DNA of 64,000 bases from Acidisarcina sp963790505 (GTDB taxonomy: Bacteria > Acidobacteriota > Terriglobia > Terriglobales > Acidobacteriaceae). Location: contig CAWBOT010000005.1 of NCBI GenBank assembly GCA_963790505.1, positions 1,116,001 to 1,180,000 of the forward strand. Direction: 5' to 3'. Below are positions 1 to 8,061 of this stretch, piece by piece. Position numbers and translations under genes: made by a program. A model generated the notes under the pieces. It saw only the letters and a program-made list of their open reading frames with translations, searched no databases and was not told the origin of the DNA. Positions within the stretch are counted from its first letter, which is position 1. The number at the start of each line of letters is the position of its first letter.

Positions 1-900
1 TCGAGACGCACGTTCATCACAACAAGCGCTGCAGCGGTAGCGGCGGCTTCTCTGCCGCGCAGTTCATGGGCAGCTTCGGCAAAGTATCCGCTTGGGGTGC
101 AGGTTTATATGGTGGCGGCGGAGTTAAAGGCCGACCTGAACGGGACGCTAAAGAAGATCCGGGCGATCGGCTATCAGCATGTGGAGAGCTTTCCCCTGGC
201 AGGGGTGTCGGCGACGGATTTCCGCAAGGCGCTCGATGACGCCGATCTGAAGTGCCATAGCGCGCACCTGATGTTGAATGCCGACGATCTTAGTCCAGTG
301 TTTGCGCAGGCGAACGCGCTGGGCGCGAAGTATGCGGTGAGTTCGATTCTGCTGCCGTATAACGAAGCAATCCAGATGACTGAGCTAACAAGCAAGCTCT
401 CGCAGTTGACGCTGGACGATTTCAAGAAGATGGCCGCCGAGGCGAACCATATCGGGCAGAAGGCGAAAGAGGCGGGATTGCAGTACGCGTACCACAACCA
501 TAATTTTGAGTTCAAAGATTATGGCGGGACGATGGGCTACGACCTGCTGCTGAAGGAGACCGATCCTGAGCTGGTGAAGCTGGAGCTGGATTGCGGCTGG
601 ATGACGGTTGGCGGACAGGACCCGGTGGCGTACTTCAAGAAATATCCGAAGCGGTACCGGCTGATGCACGCGAAGGATTTTGTCGCGGTGAAGCCGAGCA
701 GCAATTCGCTTGAGCCTGGCGGGCATCCGGCGATTACTGAGGTTGGGAGCGGCAAGGTTGACTGGCCGCCGATTGTCGCGGCGGCAAAGGCGGCTGGCGT
801 CGAGTACTACTATGTCGATCATGATCCGCCATTTGCGGGGAAGACGGCGTTTGAGGCGGCGAAGATCGACTATGACTATTTGCAGCCGATTCTGGGGTGA
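1..900 (+). CDS. Sugar phosphate isomerase/epimerase (xylose isomerase-like TIM barrel), Tat-exported, 5' end outside window
   Basis: The frame is open from base 1, so the true start lies upstream. The first visible residues, SRRTFITTSAAAVAAAS, carry a twin-arginine motif (SRRTFI) and an Ala-rich hydrophobic stretch ending near a WAASA cleavage site, so the protein is probably exported folded. A GTG at 97 would remove the signal and is probably not the real start. The mature part has hallmarks of the AP-endonuclease-2/xylose-isomerase-like barrel: HNHNFEF, a metal-ligand-like LELDCGW, LMHAKDF, and GSGKVDW near the C-terminus. Family members isomerise or epimerise sugars with a divalent metal; the substrate cannot be read here. 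Two exported DUF1080 proteins and a Gfo/Idh/MocA oxidoreductase next door suggest a periplasmic keto-sugar pathway (inference). Confidence 0.85.
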   Translation, partial: SRRTFITTSAAAVAAASLPRSSWAASAKYPLGVQVYMVAAELKADLNGTLKKIRAIGYQHVESFPLAGVSATDFRKALDDADLKCHSAHLMLNADDLSPVFAQANALGAKYAVSSILLPYNEAIQMTELTSKLSQLTLDDFKKMAAEANHIGQKAKEAGLQYAYHNHNFEFKDYGGTMGYDLLLKETDPELVKLELDCGWMTVGGQDPVAYFKKYPKRYRLMHAKDFVAVKPSSNSLEPGGHPAITEVGSGKVDWPPIVAAAKAAGVEYYYVDHDPPFAGKTAFEAAKIDYDYLQPILG

Positions 901-904
901 GGGA

Positions 905-1012
905 AGATTTGTTAGTCCCATCCTTCGGCAGGGAACGCGGAAGGATGGGGCACCCACTGAGGTTTTGATTTGGAAAACCAGGTCCCAACTGCAGGGACCT
1001 GGGGCACCCGCA
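905..1012 (+). repeat. Two tandem intergenic hairpins ending in GGGGCACCC
   Basis: The first hairpin pairs CCCATCCTTC (917-926) with GAAGGATGGG (940-949) around a 13-base loop. The second pairs CCAGGTCCC (978-986) with GGGACCTGG (994-1002) around AACTGCA. Both run directly into GGGGCACCC. The arms are unrelated in sequence, but each is perfectly self-complementary. They lie between two convergent genes and could also terminate transcription, although no U-run follows. The same structure recurs at 10794, 32094-32480 and 56927. Confidence 0.75.
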
Positions 1013-1029
1013 TTGGTTGAGCTGGATAC

Positions 1030-1848
1030 TTACTTCAGATCCCTCACCCAGATATTTCTAAAGCTGATCGGCTCGCTCTTGTCTCCGTGCGCCTGCAGCT
1101 TGATTGGAGCGCTGTCATACGCTTTATAGAAAGGCTTGCCGATATACCGGGTTTCGCCCTGCAACTCGAAGTGGTTCTCAACGATGACGCCGTTAAAGAA
1201 GACCGTTGCATAGGCCGGCGTCTTGAGTGATCCATCGCTATTAAACGTCGGCTTGGTCCATACCACGTCGTAGGTTTGCCACTCGCCGGGCTTGCGGGCG
1301 GCGTTGGCCAGCGGGATCGCCTGCTTGTAGAGGCTGCCTACCATGCCGTTCACGTAGGTTTTGTTGTTGTAGTTGTCGAGGACCTGGAGCTCATATCCTC
1401 CATCACCGATGCCGGTCGAGGCGAGGAAGACGCCGCTGTTGCCGCGCGCCTGGCTGGTGCCGGTAATGCTTTCAGGGATCTTAAATTCGATGTGAAGCTG
1501 ATAATTCTTAAAGCTTTGTTTGGTCTCGATACTGCCGCCGCCCTCGCCTTTTTTTACAGTCAAGGCGCCATCGCTGACGATCCAGGTTGCGGGGGACTTG
1601 TCTTTGTTCATCACCCACTGATCGACGTTCTTGCCGTCGAAGAGAATGATGGCGTCGGAGGGCGCGGCTCCGCAGGTTGCTCCTGGGGTGACCACGGGAG
1701 GCTCAGGCGACCAGACCTCGGTGTCTTCGGGCTTGGTGCCAGGAGGGTTGGTGGGCGCCTGCGCGGCGGACTGACGGATGAGGGGCGATGTGGTGAGGGC
1801 GAGGCAAGCGGCGGCGAGAAGGAGAGCGGGTCTGAGATTTTTGTTCAT
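1030..1848 (-). CDS. Exported DUF1080 protein (3-keto-disaccharide hydrolase domain)
   Basis: This 272-residue protein has a clear Sec signal peptide (about residues 1-30, hydrophobic run LLLAAACLALTT, cleavage after AAQA). A single DUF1080 jelly-roll domain follows, marked by ILFDGKNVDQW, GNSGVFL, YELQVLDNY, GEWQTYDV and a closing SFRNIWVRDL. DUF1080 proteins adopt a concanavalin-like fold, and some hydrolyse 3-keto-glycosides; activity here is inferred. AAAGGAA sits about 9 bases before the ATG. A DUF1080 paralogue lies just upstream on the same strand, with about 70 bases between them, so co-transcription is likely. Confidence 0.88.
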   Translation of the reverse strand: MNKNLRPALLLAAACLALTTSPLIRQSAAQAPTNPPGTKPEDTEVWSPEPPVVTPGATCGAAPSDAIILFDGKNVDQWVMNKDKSPATWIVSDGALTVKKGEGGGSIETKQSFKNYQLHIEFKIPESITGTSQARGNSGVFLASTGIGDGGYELQVLDNYNNKTYVNGMVGSLYKQAIPLANAARKPGEWQTYDVVWTKPTFNSDGSLKTPAYATVFFNGVIVENHFELQGETRYIGKPFYKAYDSAPIKLQAHGDKSEPISFRNIWVRDLK

Positions 1849-1919
1849 TGGTTCCGGGTTCCTTTGAAATCTGTGCGGCGATTCAACTGCTGTCTCGGTA
1901 ACGAACGATGAAGCCTCTA

Positions 1920-2681
1920 CTACTTCAGCGGGTAGAGCTTCATGTCGCGAAAGTATATCTCGGCGCCTTCTGACTGAAAGAGGATCTTGCCTTCGGTTGG
2001 AAATGGGTCGGTACCTTCGTTGGCGAGCTTTCCATTGACGTATTGCTTGACGTCGTTACCGTGGGTGACGAGTTCGAGGACGTTCCATTCGCCGCGCGGC
2101 TTTTCGAGCTCGTTGCTGGCGTCTCGAAAGCCGGCGACGTTGGTCCAGGGGCCTTTGTCGAAGCGGTCGATCTTGAGGGCCGCTCCGGGAGGGCCGGTGA
2201 CGCGGGTGCCGTCTTTGCCGGTGATGGCTGCTCCGTCGGTGAGCCAGAAGTCGCCGGTGCAGCCTTCCTGAATCTGGAACTCGACGGAACGCGGCCAGAC
2301 TTTCTGGTCGCCCTGGATGTCATAGAGGATGCCGCTGTCGCGGGCTTTGCCGGCACGGTCCATGTAGGTGCCCTCGCCCCACTTGAACTCGGCGCGGAGG
2401 TAGTAGTCGTGATAGGGGACCTTGGTGATGATGTAGCCGTATTCCTTGCCGGAGACGTGGATGACGCCGTCCTCGACCTGAAAGACGTGATTAGGGTCGG
2501 AGTTGAGGCCTTCAATCTTGAGGAAGGTATCGAAGTTGCTGAGGTCTTTGCCGTCGAAGAGAACGACGGCGGCCTTATGCGGAGGGATCTTGCTGGAGGC
2601 GTCCTGCGCCGTCGCCATGCCAGTTGCGAGGAAAGAGACCGAAGCAACAACAATATGCAGTCCCCTGGCTATGAAGCGCAT
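1920..2681 (-). CDS. Exported DUF1080 protein, second paralogue
   Basis: The start at 2681 is preferred over the upstream in-frame Met at 2747. It is preceded by AAAGAGGAG at good spacing and begins a proper signal peptide (MRFIARGLHIVVASVSFLA, cleavage near ATAQ). The 253-residue product carries a DUF1080 domain with VVLFDGKDLSNF, DSGILYDIQGD, VEFQIQEGCTGDFW, GEWNVLEL and IYFRDMKLYPL. It is diverged from the downstream DUF1080 gene, so the two probably act on different substrates or steps. A role in hydrolysing keto-glycosides is inferred from the family. Confidence 0.88.
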   Translation of the reverse strand: MRFIARGLHIVVASVSFLATGMATAQDASSKIPPHKAAVVLFDGKDLSNFDTFLKIEGLNSDPNHVFQVEDGVIHVSGKEYGYIITKVPYHDYYLRAEFKWGEGTYMDRAGKARDSGILYDIQGDQKVWPRSVEFQIQEGCTGDFWLTDGAAITGKDGTRVTGPPGAALKIDRFDKGPWTNVAGFRDASNELEKPRGEWNVLELVTHGNDVKQYVNGKLANEGTDPFPTEGKILFQSEGAEIYFRDMKLYPLK

Positions 2682-2828
2682 TCGGATCTCCTCTTTGGCG
2701 GCGAAAATTAGCGCGACAAATGATGCGACGTTGACGAACACAATCATCTTAGCGCGTGAGCGAGATTCGTACGGCGGACGGCTGCACGCCGTTTGCCGGG
2801 GGGCAAGCTTTCCGATATCGTTGACCGC

Positions 2829-4187
2829 ATGTACAGGCTGAATCGCAGAAGTTTTCTACAGGGAGCAAGCATCGCCGCGGCGGAGACGTTCGCCGGCAAG
2901 ATGCACCTATTGGCAGCTGCTCATGGGGAGCCGGCGCAACAGCCGGTTGCGGCCAACGACCATATCCAGCTCGCGCTGATTGGCGCGGGCGATCCAGGGG
3001 CAGGGCGACACGAAGACGGCGATCCAGGTGCCGGGGGTGAAGCTGGTGGCGGTCGCGGATTGCTACCAGGGGCGGCTGGACCACAGCAAGGAAGTGTGGG
3101 GCAGCGACATCTTCACGACGCAAGACTACGCGAGATACTGGCGCGCAAGGATATCGACGCGGTGATTGTCGGCGACGCCGGATCACTGGCACAAGCAGGC
3201 TCGTCGACGCGATGAAGGCGGGCAAGGACGTGTATTGCGAGAAGCCGATGATCCATCTTTACTCCGATGGGCCGGAGATGATCGAGGCGGCGCGCGTCGA
3301 CGAAGCGATCATGCAGATCGGCAGCCAGCGCGTGAGCTCGATGGTTTATGCGAAGGCGAAGGAGCTGCTGGCGTCGGGCGCGATCGGCCAGCTGAACATG
3401 GTGACGGCGCGCTGGGATCGCAATTCGTCGATGGGCGCGTGGAACTATACGGTGCCGCTGGATGCGTCGACCGGAGACATGCGACTGGCCGCGGTTTCTG
3501 GGGACTGCGCCGAAGATTCCGTTCAATGCGGAACACTTTTTCCAGTGGCGCAAGTGGAAGGCGTATGGCAGCGGCGTGGCGGGCGATTTGTTTGTGCATC
3601 TGTTCAGCGGGACGCACTTCATCACCGGATCGCATGGGCCGACGCGGGGCATGGCGACGGGCGGGCTGCGTTTCTGGAAGGATGGGCGCGATGTTCCGGA
3701 CGTGATGCTGGGGCTCTTCGATTATCCGCGAGGGATTCAACCTGAGCCTGCGGGTGAACTTTGTGGATGGCGGCGAGGAGAGCGAAGGGCTGATCTTTAC
3801 CGGGTCGGAGGGAACGATGGAAATCGGCGGAAATGCGGTGACGCGTGAACCGGGTGCCGCGCGAGAAGGAGCCGGGCATGACGGTTGGGCACGTTTACCG
3901 AGGCGATGCAGAAGCAGATCATGAGGAGTACAACGAGAAGTATCCGGTCGGCGCATCTGACGGGCGACGCCGCCGGTGGCGGGCGAGAGATACCAGGCGC
4001 CGCACGGGATACAGCGACAGCTACGACCACTTCCAGAACTTCTTTCAACTCGGTGCGTACGCGGAAGCCGGTGGTGGAGGATGCGGTCTTTGGATATCGC
4101 GCGGCGGGAGCGGCGCTGCTGGGCAATCTGAGCTATGAGAAGGGCGCGGTCGTGGATTGGGACCCGGAGGCGATGAAGCTGGTGTAG
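2829..4187 (+). pseudogene. Gfo/Idh/MocA-family oxidoreductase with Tat signal, broken by about ten frameshifts
   Basis: Starting at the ATG at 2829, the reading frame changes repeatedly, but a full oxidoreductase can be pieced together. It opens with a Tat signal (NRRSFLQGAS). Segments in order are LALIGAG, IQGQGDTKTAI, VAVADCYQGRLDH, DIDAVIV, ATPDHWHKQ, DAMKAGKDVYCEKPM, IGSQRVSSMVYAKAKELL, WNYTVPLDAS, WPRFLGTAPKIPF, GDLFVHLFSGTHF, VNFVDGGEESEG, IFTGSEGTMEI, EYNEKYP, DSYDHFQNFF and a closing GNLSYEKGAVVDWDPE. Frame changes are visible near 2989, 3127, 3171, 3197, 3478, 3734, 3860, 3920, 3985 and 4040. Catalytic EKP and HWH motifs are intact and there is almost no substitution decay, so recent inactivation or local sequence error both fit. 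Members oxidise sugars with NAD(P) or bound cofactor. Confidence 0.85.
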
Positions 4188-4383
4188 TAAAGTTTTCGGG
4201 ACGAAAGCGTCCGATTTTGGGCCGAAGTGGAAATTTGTTGGCATCGTCCAACCCAGCTGAGATTTCGCCGGCAAAGACCGCTTGTCAAGAGCGAAAATTA
4301 GCGCCATCCTATTGGTGAACGGATAGGTGGCGCGCATCCCGCAGCGAAGCGCCCCTGTTCGGCGTCACAGAAGCGAGGTCCCC

Positions 4384-5640
4384 ATGCCCGGGTTCGTTTC
4401 GAAAGCAAACCAGTACAGGCAGTCATGGCGTAATGAGGCCAGCGCCACAGTGTTCCTCTGGGGAGCGCTTTTGGTGACGTTGAGTTCGACGGCCGCGTCG
4501 GCGCAAGTGATGACCGTTGAAACTAAGAGCGGCGGCCTCGAGAGCCGCTATGCGGACATCAAGCGCACGCATGTGGATCTGAGCAGCCAGCCGGTGCTGC
4601 AGCGGACGAAGCTGCAACTTGTGCGAGTGCTCGAGGCGGAGCAGGGCTTTGCGATGCGGCCGCTGCCCAAGGGAAGCAAGGGCATGACCCTGATCGCCAA
4701 TGGCGCGACGAACCCCAGCGGGCCAGAGTATGTGAAGTCTCTGGAGCACAACGGCATCGCCTTCCAGGCTGCCGACCGGGTGATCATCACGGACATGAAG
4801 ATTTATCCGGACAAGATCGTTTTTGAGTTCAACGGCGGTCCGGACAAGAGCCATAAATTCCTGCGCCACATCTCGGTGGGTGCGGGCGGGGTGGAGGTGC
4901 CCGTGGTGCGGGACAGCGGGCAGGAGCCGGTCGGCGTGAGGCTCACGCTACAGTTTGAGAAGTTTGTGCCGGAGATGACCGGCACACAGGTTATGGAGTT
5001 GCTGGAGCCGCTGGTCGATTTCAAGCTGAAGACGCCGGTGCAGGCGTATACCGACACTCTGCCGCCGATGTTGAAGCAAGCGATCATGGCCCATCATGTG
5101 CTGGTGGGAATGAACGCGGAGATGGTGATTTACGCGATGGGGCATCCGGACGCGAAGAGCCGGGAGCGCGATGGCGACATGCCGTTTGAAGAGTGGATTT
5201 ACGGCCAGCCGCCGCAGGACGTCGAGTTTGTGCGCTTCAACGGGAACCGGGTGATCCAGGTCGAAGACGCGAAGATGGGCGAGCCGCCGATCATTCGCAA
5301 GACCGACGAGATGGGCGACTACTGGAATACGGCGCCGAAGAAGAACGACAACATTCACGAAGTGAGGCTGGGCGACGTCAACTCAGATCAGAGGAATGCG
5401 CAAGCTGCCGCTCCGGCTTCGCCCTCGCTGCGCAAGCCGGGCGAGACGCTGCCGGCAGATTCGAATACCCACGTCCCGCAAGTGCAAAAGGTGCAGTTCC
5501 CTCCGGGGATGGACGGAAGCAGCAAACCAGCGGCCCCGGCGACTCCGGCCCCGGCTTCGACGTCGGGAAGCGGCGGCAGCACGACTCCGGCCCCGGCGCC
5601 CCCGCCGCCGGACCAGTACATGAGCCTGCTGAGGAACTGA
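4384..5640 (+). CDS. Exported protein of unknown function with BamE-like segment and Pro/Ala-rich tail
   Basis: I choose the ATG at 4384 (AGCGAGG upstream) over the ATG-less extension to 4327. The 418-residue product has a long n-region, then a hydrophobic signal segment (FLWGALLVTLSSTAASAQ). The middle (about residues 60-230) is a probable beta-rich domain I do not recognise. Around residues 245-310, LVGMNAEMVIYAMGHPD followed by EEWIYG and VRFNGNRVIQV resembles the BamE/OmlA pattern, in which G-M-x-x-x-x-V-x-x-x-x-G-x-P precedes a W-Y-Y-like strand. The last 80 residues are Pro/Ala/Gly-rich. No tight operon partners are seen. The periplasmic location is supported; function is unknown. Confidence 0.8.
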   Translation: MPGFVSKANQYRQSWRNEASATVFLWGALLVTLSSTAASAQVMTVETKSGGLESRYADIKRTHVDLSSQPVLQRTKLQLVRVLEAEQGFAMRPLPKGSKGMTLIANGATNPSGPEYVKSLEHNGIAFQAADRVIITDMKIYPDKIVFEFNGGPDKSHKFLRHISVGAGGVEVPVVRDSGQEPVGVRLTLQFEKFVPEMTGTQVMELLEPLVDFKLKTPVQAYTDTLPPMLKQAIMAHHVLVGMNAEMVIYAMGHPDAKSRERDGDMPFEEWIYGQPPQDVEFVRFNGNRVIQVEDAKMGEPPIIRKTDEMGDYWNTAPKKNDNIHEVRLGDVNSDQRNAQAAAPASPSLRKPGETLPADSNTHVPQVQKVQFPPGMDGSSKPAAPATPAPASTSGSGGSTTPAPAPPPPDQYMSLLRN

Positions 5641-5876
5641 GCGCGCGGAGCGGCTCCCAGAGAAATCGGGCGCGGGTTCATGTAAAATTTAGAGGCGAGT
5701 TCGAGATCCTTCTGTGTCGTCCCTTCCATCCGCAGCGCGTCCGCGCTGACCGGAGTCCGGTGCGCAATCGAATCGGGCAGACTTCAAAGGAAACGCACGC
5801 GCAATTTCTCTCCCAGCGCACGAACGGCCTTGCCGCTGCGATGGAGAGAGCATCGAGATATCAAGGAGATTTACTC

Positions 5877-6056
5877 ATGGCCAAGATCGCCAAGACAGCA
5901 GACCGCAAGAAGGTAATGGATACGTCCAAGAGCACGGATTGTCCGAAGTGCAGCAAGCCGACGCGCATTGTGAAGCGGGTCAAGGACCGCGAGCGCGGAG
6001 TTCCGGGTGGAGTCTACATCTCGTGCTCGGCGTGCGATTTCCACGAAAAGCTCTAG
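5877..6056 (+). CDS. Small zinc-ribbon protein, 59 residues
   Basis: The ATG at 5877 follows a strong AAGGAG (spacing about 8). The product is basic at the N-terminus (MAKIAKTADRKK) and holds two Cys pairs, CPKC (about residues 23-26) and CSAC (about residues 50-53), spaced as in a zinc ribbon. It is cytoplasmic with no signal. Small ribbons of this type occur as stand-alone nucleic-acid-associated proteins, but no specific role can be read. The 236 bases upstream hold no other gene. Confidence 0.82.
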   Translation: MAKIAKTADRKKVMDTSKSTDCPKCSKPTRIVKRVKDRERGVPGGVYISCSACDFHEKL

Positions 6057-6249
6057 GCAATCTCGGCTCTGGGAGTTCTACCCTGGGGCCGGGTTTCGCT
6101 CAATCCTTGAGCAAGTGTGACGGCCTTTAGGCTCTTCCTCTAACGTGTTTCCATTACCTTCAGCATAATGGTCCCCCGCGCGCTATCTCCAGGCCTCTGG
6201 CGGTGCTCTACTCACAAGAGAGCGCCTGATCGTTTTCAGACTTGCTGAG

Positions 6250-8031
6250 GTGACTGTGACTGAGGATTCGAAACTGCCCTTACCAAATCAAGCCACGCCG
6301 GCTTTTCGGCCGGAGATGGCATTCCCTTGCCTCACTGAAGAAATGATTGAACGGCTTCAGGGCTATGGGCGCGAGGAGATTCTCGCGCCGGAGACGGCAC
6401 TTTTTGCCCGCGGCCAGCGCGAAGTCGATATGTTTGTCCTGGTCGAGGGCGAACTGGGCATCTACTCGCAGGATGAGAAAAATGAGCGGAAGCTCCTGGC
6501 GACGCTTCGTGAAAAACAGTTTACCGGCGAGCTCGATCTGCTCAGTTCGCGGCGAACTCTGGTTGACGGTTGCACATTGACGAAGTGCGTGCTGCTGAGG
6601 ATTCCGCGCAGCGAGTTGCAGCGGCTGATGCGCTCCGAGGGCGATATTGCCAACTTGATCATGCAGGCGACGATCTGGCGGAGGATCGGGATCATTGAGG
6701 ACGGTTCGGGTATTGTGCTGCTGGGACACAGTGCGGCCTCCGAGACGATCAGCCTGCAACGTTTTCTTATTCGTAACGGCTATCCTCACCGGTTGATCGA
6801 GCCGACAGCTGAGCAGTCTGCCAATGGCGAGACGGAAAAATATTCTCCCGAGAATCAGTCTGAAAATCATTCTGAAGAGGAGTACCTGCTGCCGGCGATC
6901 ATCTTCACCGACGGCAGGGTGCTTCACCGGCCGACGATCGCGGATCTTGCCGATGAGCTGGGCCTGACGGAGGTGCTCGATCCGGAGACTACCTATGACA
7001 TCACGGTGGTTGGCGCTGGGCCCTCGGGACTCGCGGCGGCTGTGTATGGCGCGTCCGAAGGGCTTTCAACATTGGTGATTGAGGGCATTGCGCCGGGCGG
7101 CCAGGCGGGCACCAGCTCCAAGATCGAGAACTATCTCGGATTTCCGACAGGCGTCTCTGGCCAAGAGCTGGCCAATCGTGCCCAGGTGCAGGCGCAGAAG
7201 TTTGGGGCGCGGCTCGCCATCGCAAGAGACGTCGTCGCGATTGACCAAGTAGGTTGCATCCATGAACTCAAGCTGGCCGGCGGGGCCAAGGTGCGTTGCC
7301 GTGCGGTGGTGATCGCGACGGGCGCCCAGTATCGCAAGCTCGCGGTAGAGAATTACAGCCGCTTTGAGAACCAGGGAATTCTCTACGCAGCCACAGCGAT
7401 GGAGGCCAACCTGTGCCGAGACGAGGAGGTCGCGGTGATTGGCGGCGGCAACTCGGCGGGGCAGGCCGCTGTGTTTCTATCGGGGATTGCCAGGCATGTT
7501 CATCTGATCATTCGCGGCGAGTCGCTGGCCGCAACGATGTCGCGATATCTGATTTCGCGGATCGAGAACTCGCCGCGGATTACGCTGCATACCGAGACTG
7601 AGGTTGTGGGCCTTGAAGGTGAATCGGTTTTAGAACGGGTCACCTGGGTCAACCGGCGGACCGGAGAACGCGAGAGGCGCGAGATCGGGAGCATATTTGT
7701 GATGATCGGCGCTGAACCGAATAGCGGATGGCTTTACGGCACACTCACTCTCGACAAAAAGGGTTTCGTAGTCACCGGCGCGTCGAATGCCTTCGAGAAT
7801 ACGCGATACGCGACCAACGTCCGGGGCATTTACGCGGTGGGCGACGTGCGCTCCGATTCAGTGAAGCGCGTGGCCTCGGCGGTCGGAGAAGGCTCAGTCG
7901 TGATCTCGGACGTCTATCGCTATCTGGCTGCGCACCATGATGTTGCCGCGGACGCAGAATCGACGCTTGCGGCATTGCAGGCGGTGGGTGCGCCGCCGTC
8001 TTCTGAGGAGAAGGCTCTCCAGCATGCGTGA
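6250..8031 (+). CDS. Cyclic-nucleotide-binding domain fused to thioredoxin-reductase-like flavoprotein, CxxC absent
   Basis: GTG start (6250, or the second GTG at 6256) after TGAGG. The 593 residues hold, in order: a cNMP-binding domain (about 28-145; FVLVEGELGIY, GELDLLSSRRT), a glutaredoxin/thioredoxin-like segment (about 155-240; LQRFLIRNGYPHR, LPAIIFTDGRVL), then a class-II thioredoxin-reductase fold. That fold has the FAD motif GAGPSG at 255-260, PGGQAGTSSKIENYLGFP, ATGAQYR, the NAD(P) motif GGGNSAGQAA at 398-407, and a C-terminal YAVGDVRSDSVKRVASAVGEG. At the position of the reductase active site (CATC in the family) the sequence is YAATAME (about 379-385), so the redox disulfide is missing. 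It therefore probably does not reduce thioredoxin directly. Confidence 0.9.
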   Translation: MTVTEDSKLPLPNQATPAFRPEMAFPCLTEEMIERLQGYGREEILAPETALFARGQREVDMFVLVEGELGIYSQDEKNERKLLATLREKQFTGELDLLSSRRTLVDGCTLTKCVLLRIPRSELQRLMRSEGDIANLIMQATIWRRIGIIEDGSGIVLLGHSAASETISLQRFLIRNGYPHRLIEPTAEQSANGETEKYSPENQSENHSEEEYLLPAIIFTDGRVLHRPTIADLADELGLTEVLDPETTYDITVVGAGPSGLAAAVYGASEGLSTLVIEGIAPGGQAGTSSKIENYLGFPTGVSGQELANRAQVQAQKFGARLAIARDVVAIDQVGCIHELKLAGGAKVRCRAVVIATGAQYRKLAVENYSRFENQGILYAATAMEANLCRDEEVAVIGGGNSAGQAAVFLSGIARHVHLIIRGESLAATMSRYLISRIENSPRITLHTETEVVGLEGESVLERVTWVNRRTGERERREIGSIFVMIGAEPNSGWLYGTLTLDKKGFVVTGASNAFENTRYATNVRGIYAVGDVRSDSVKRVASAVGEGSVVISDVYRYLAAHHDVAADAESTLAALQAVGAPPSSEEKALQHA

Positions 8032-8061
8032 CTGAAAACGAGTCTGTGCTGCTGCGCCGCT

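Noticed and set aside
97..99. GTG start of the first gene
   Set aside because: It would cut off an in-frame Tat signal (SRRTFI) that is visible from base 1.
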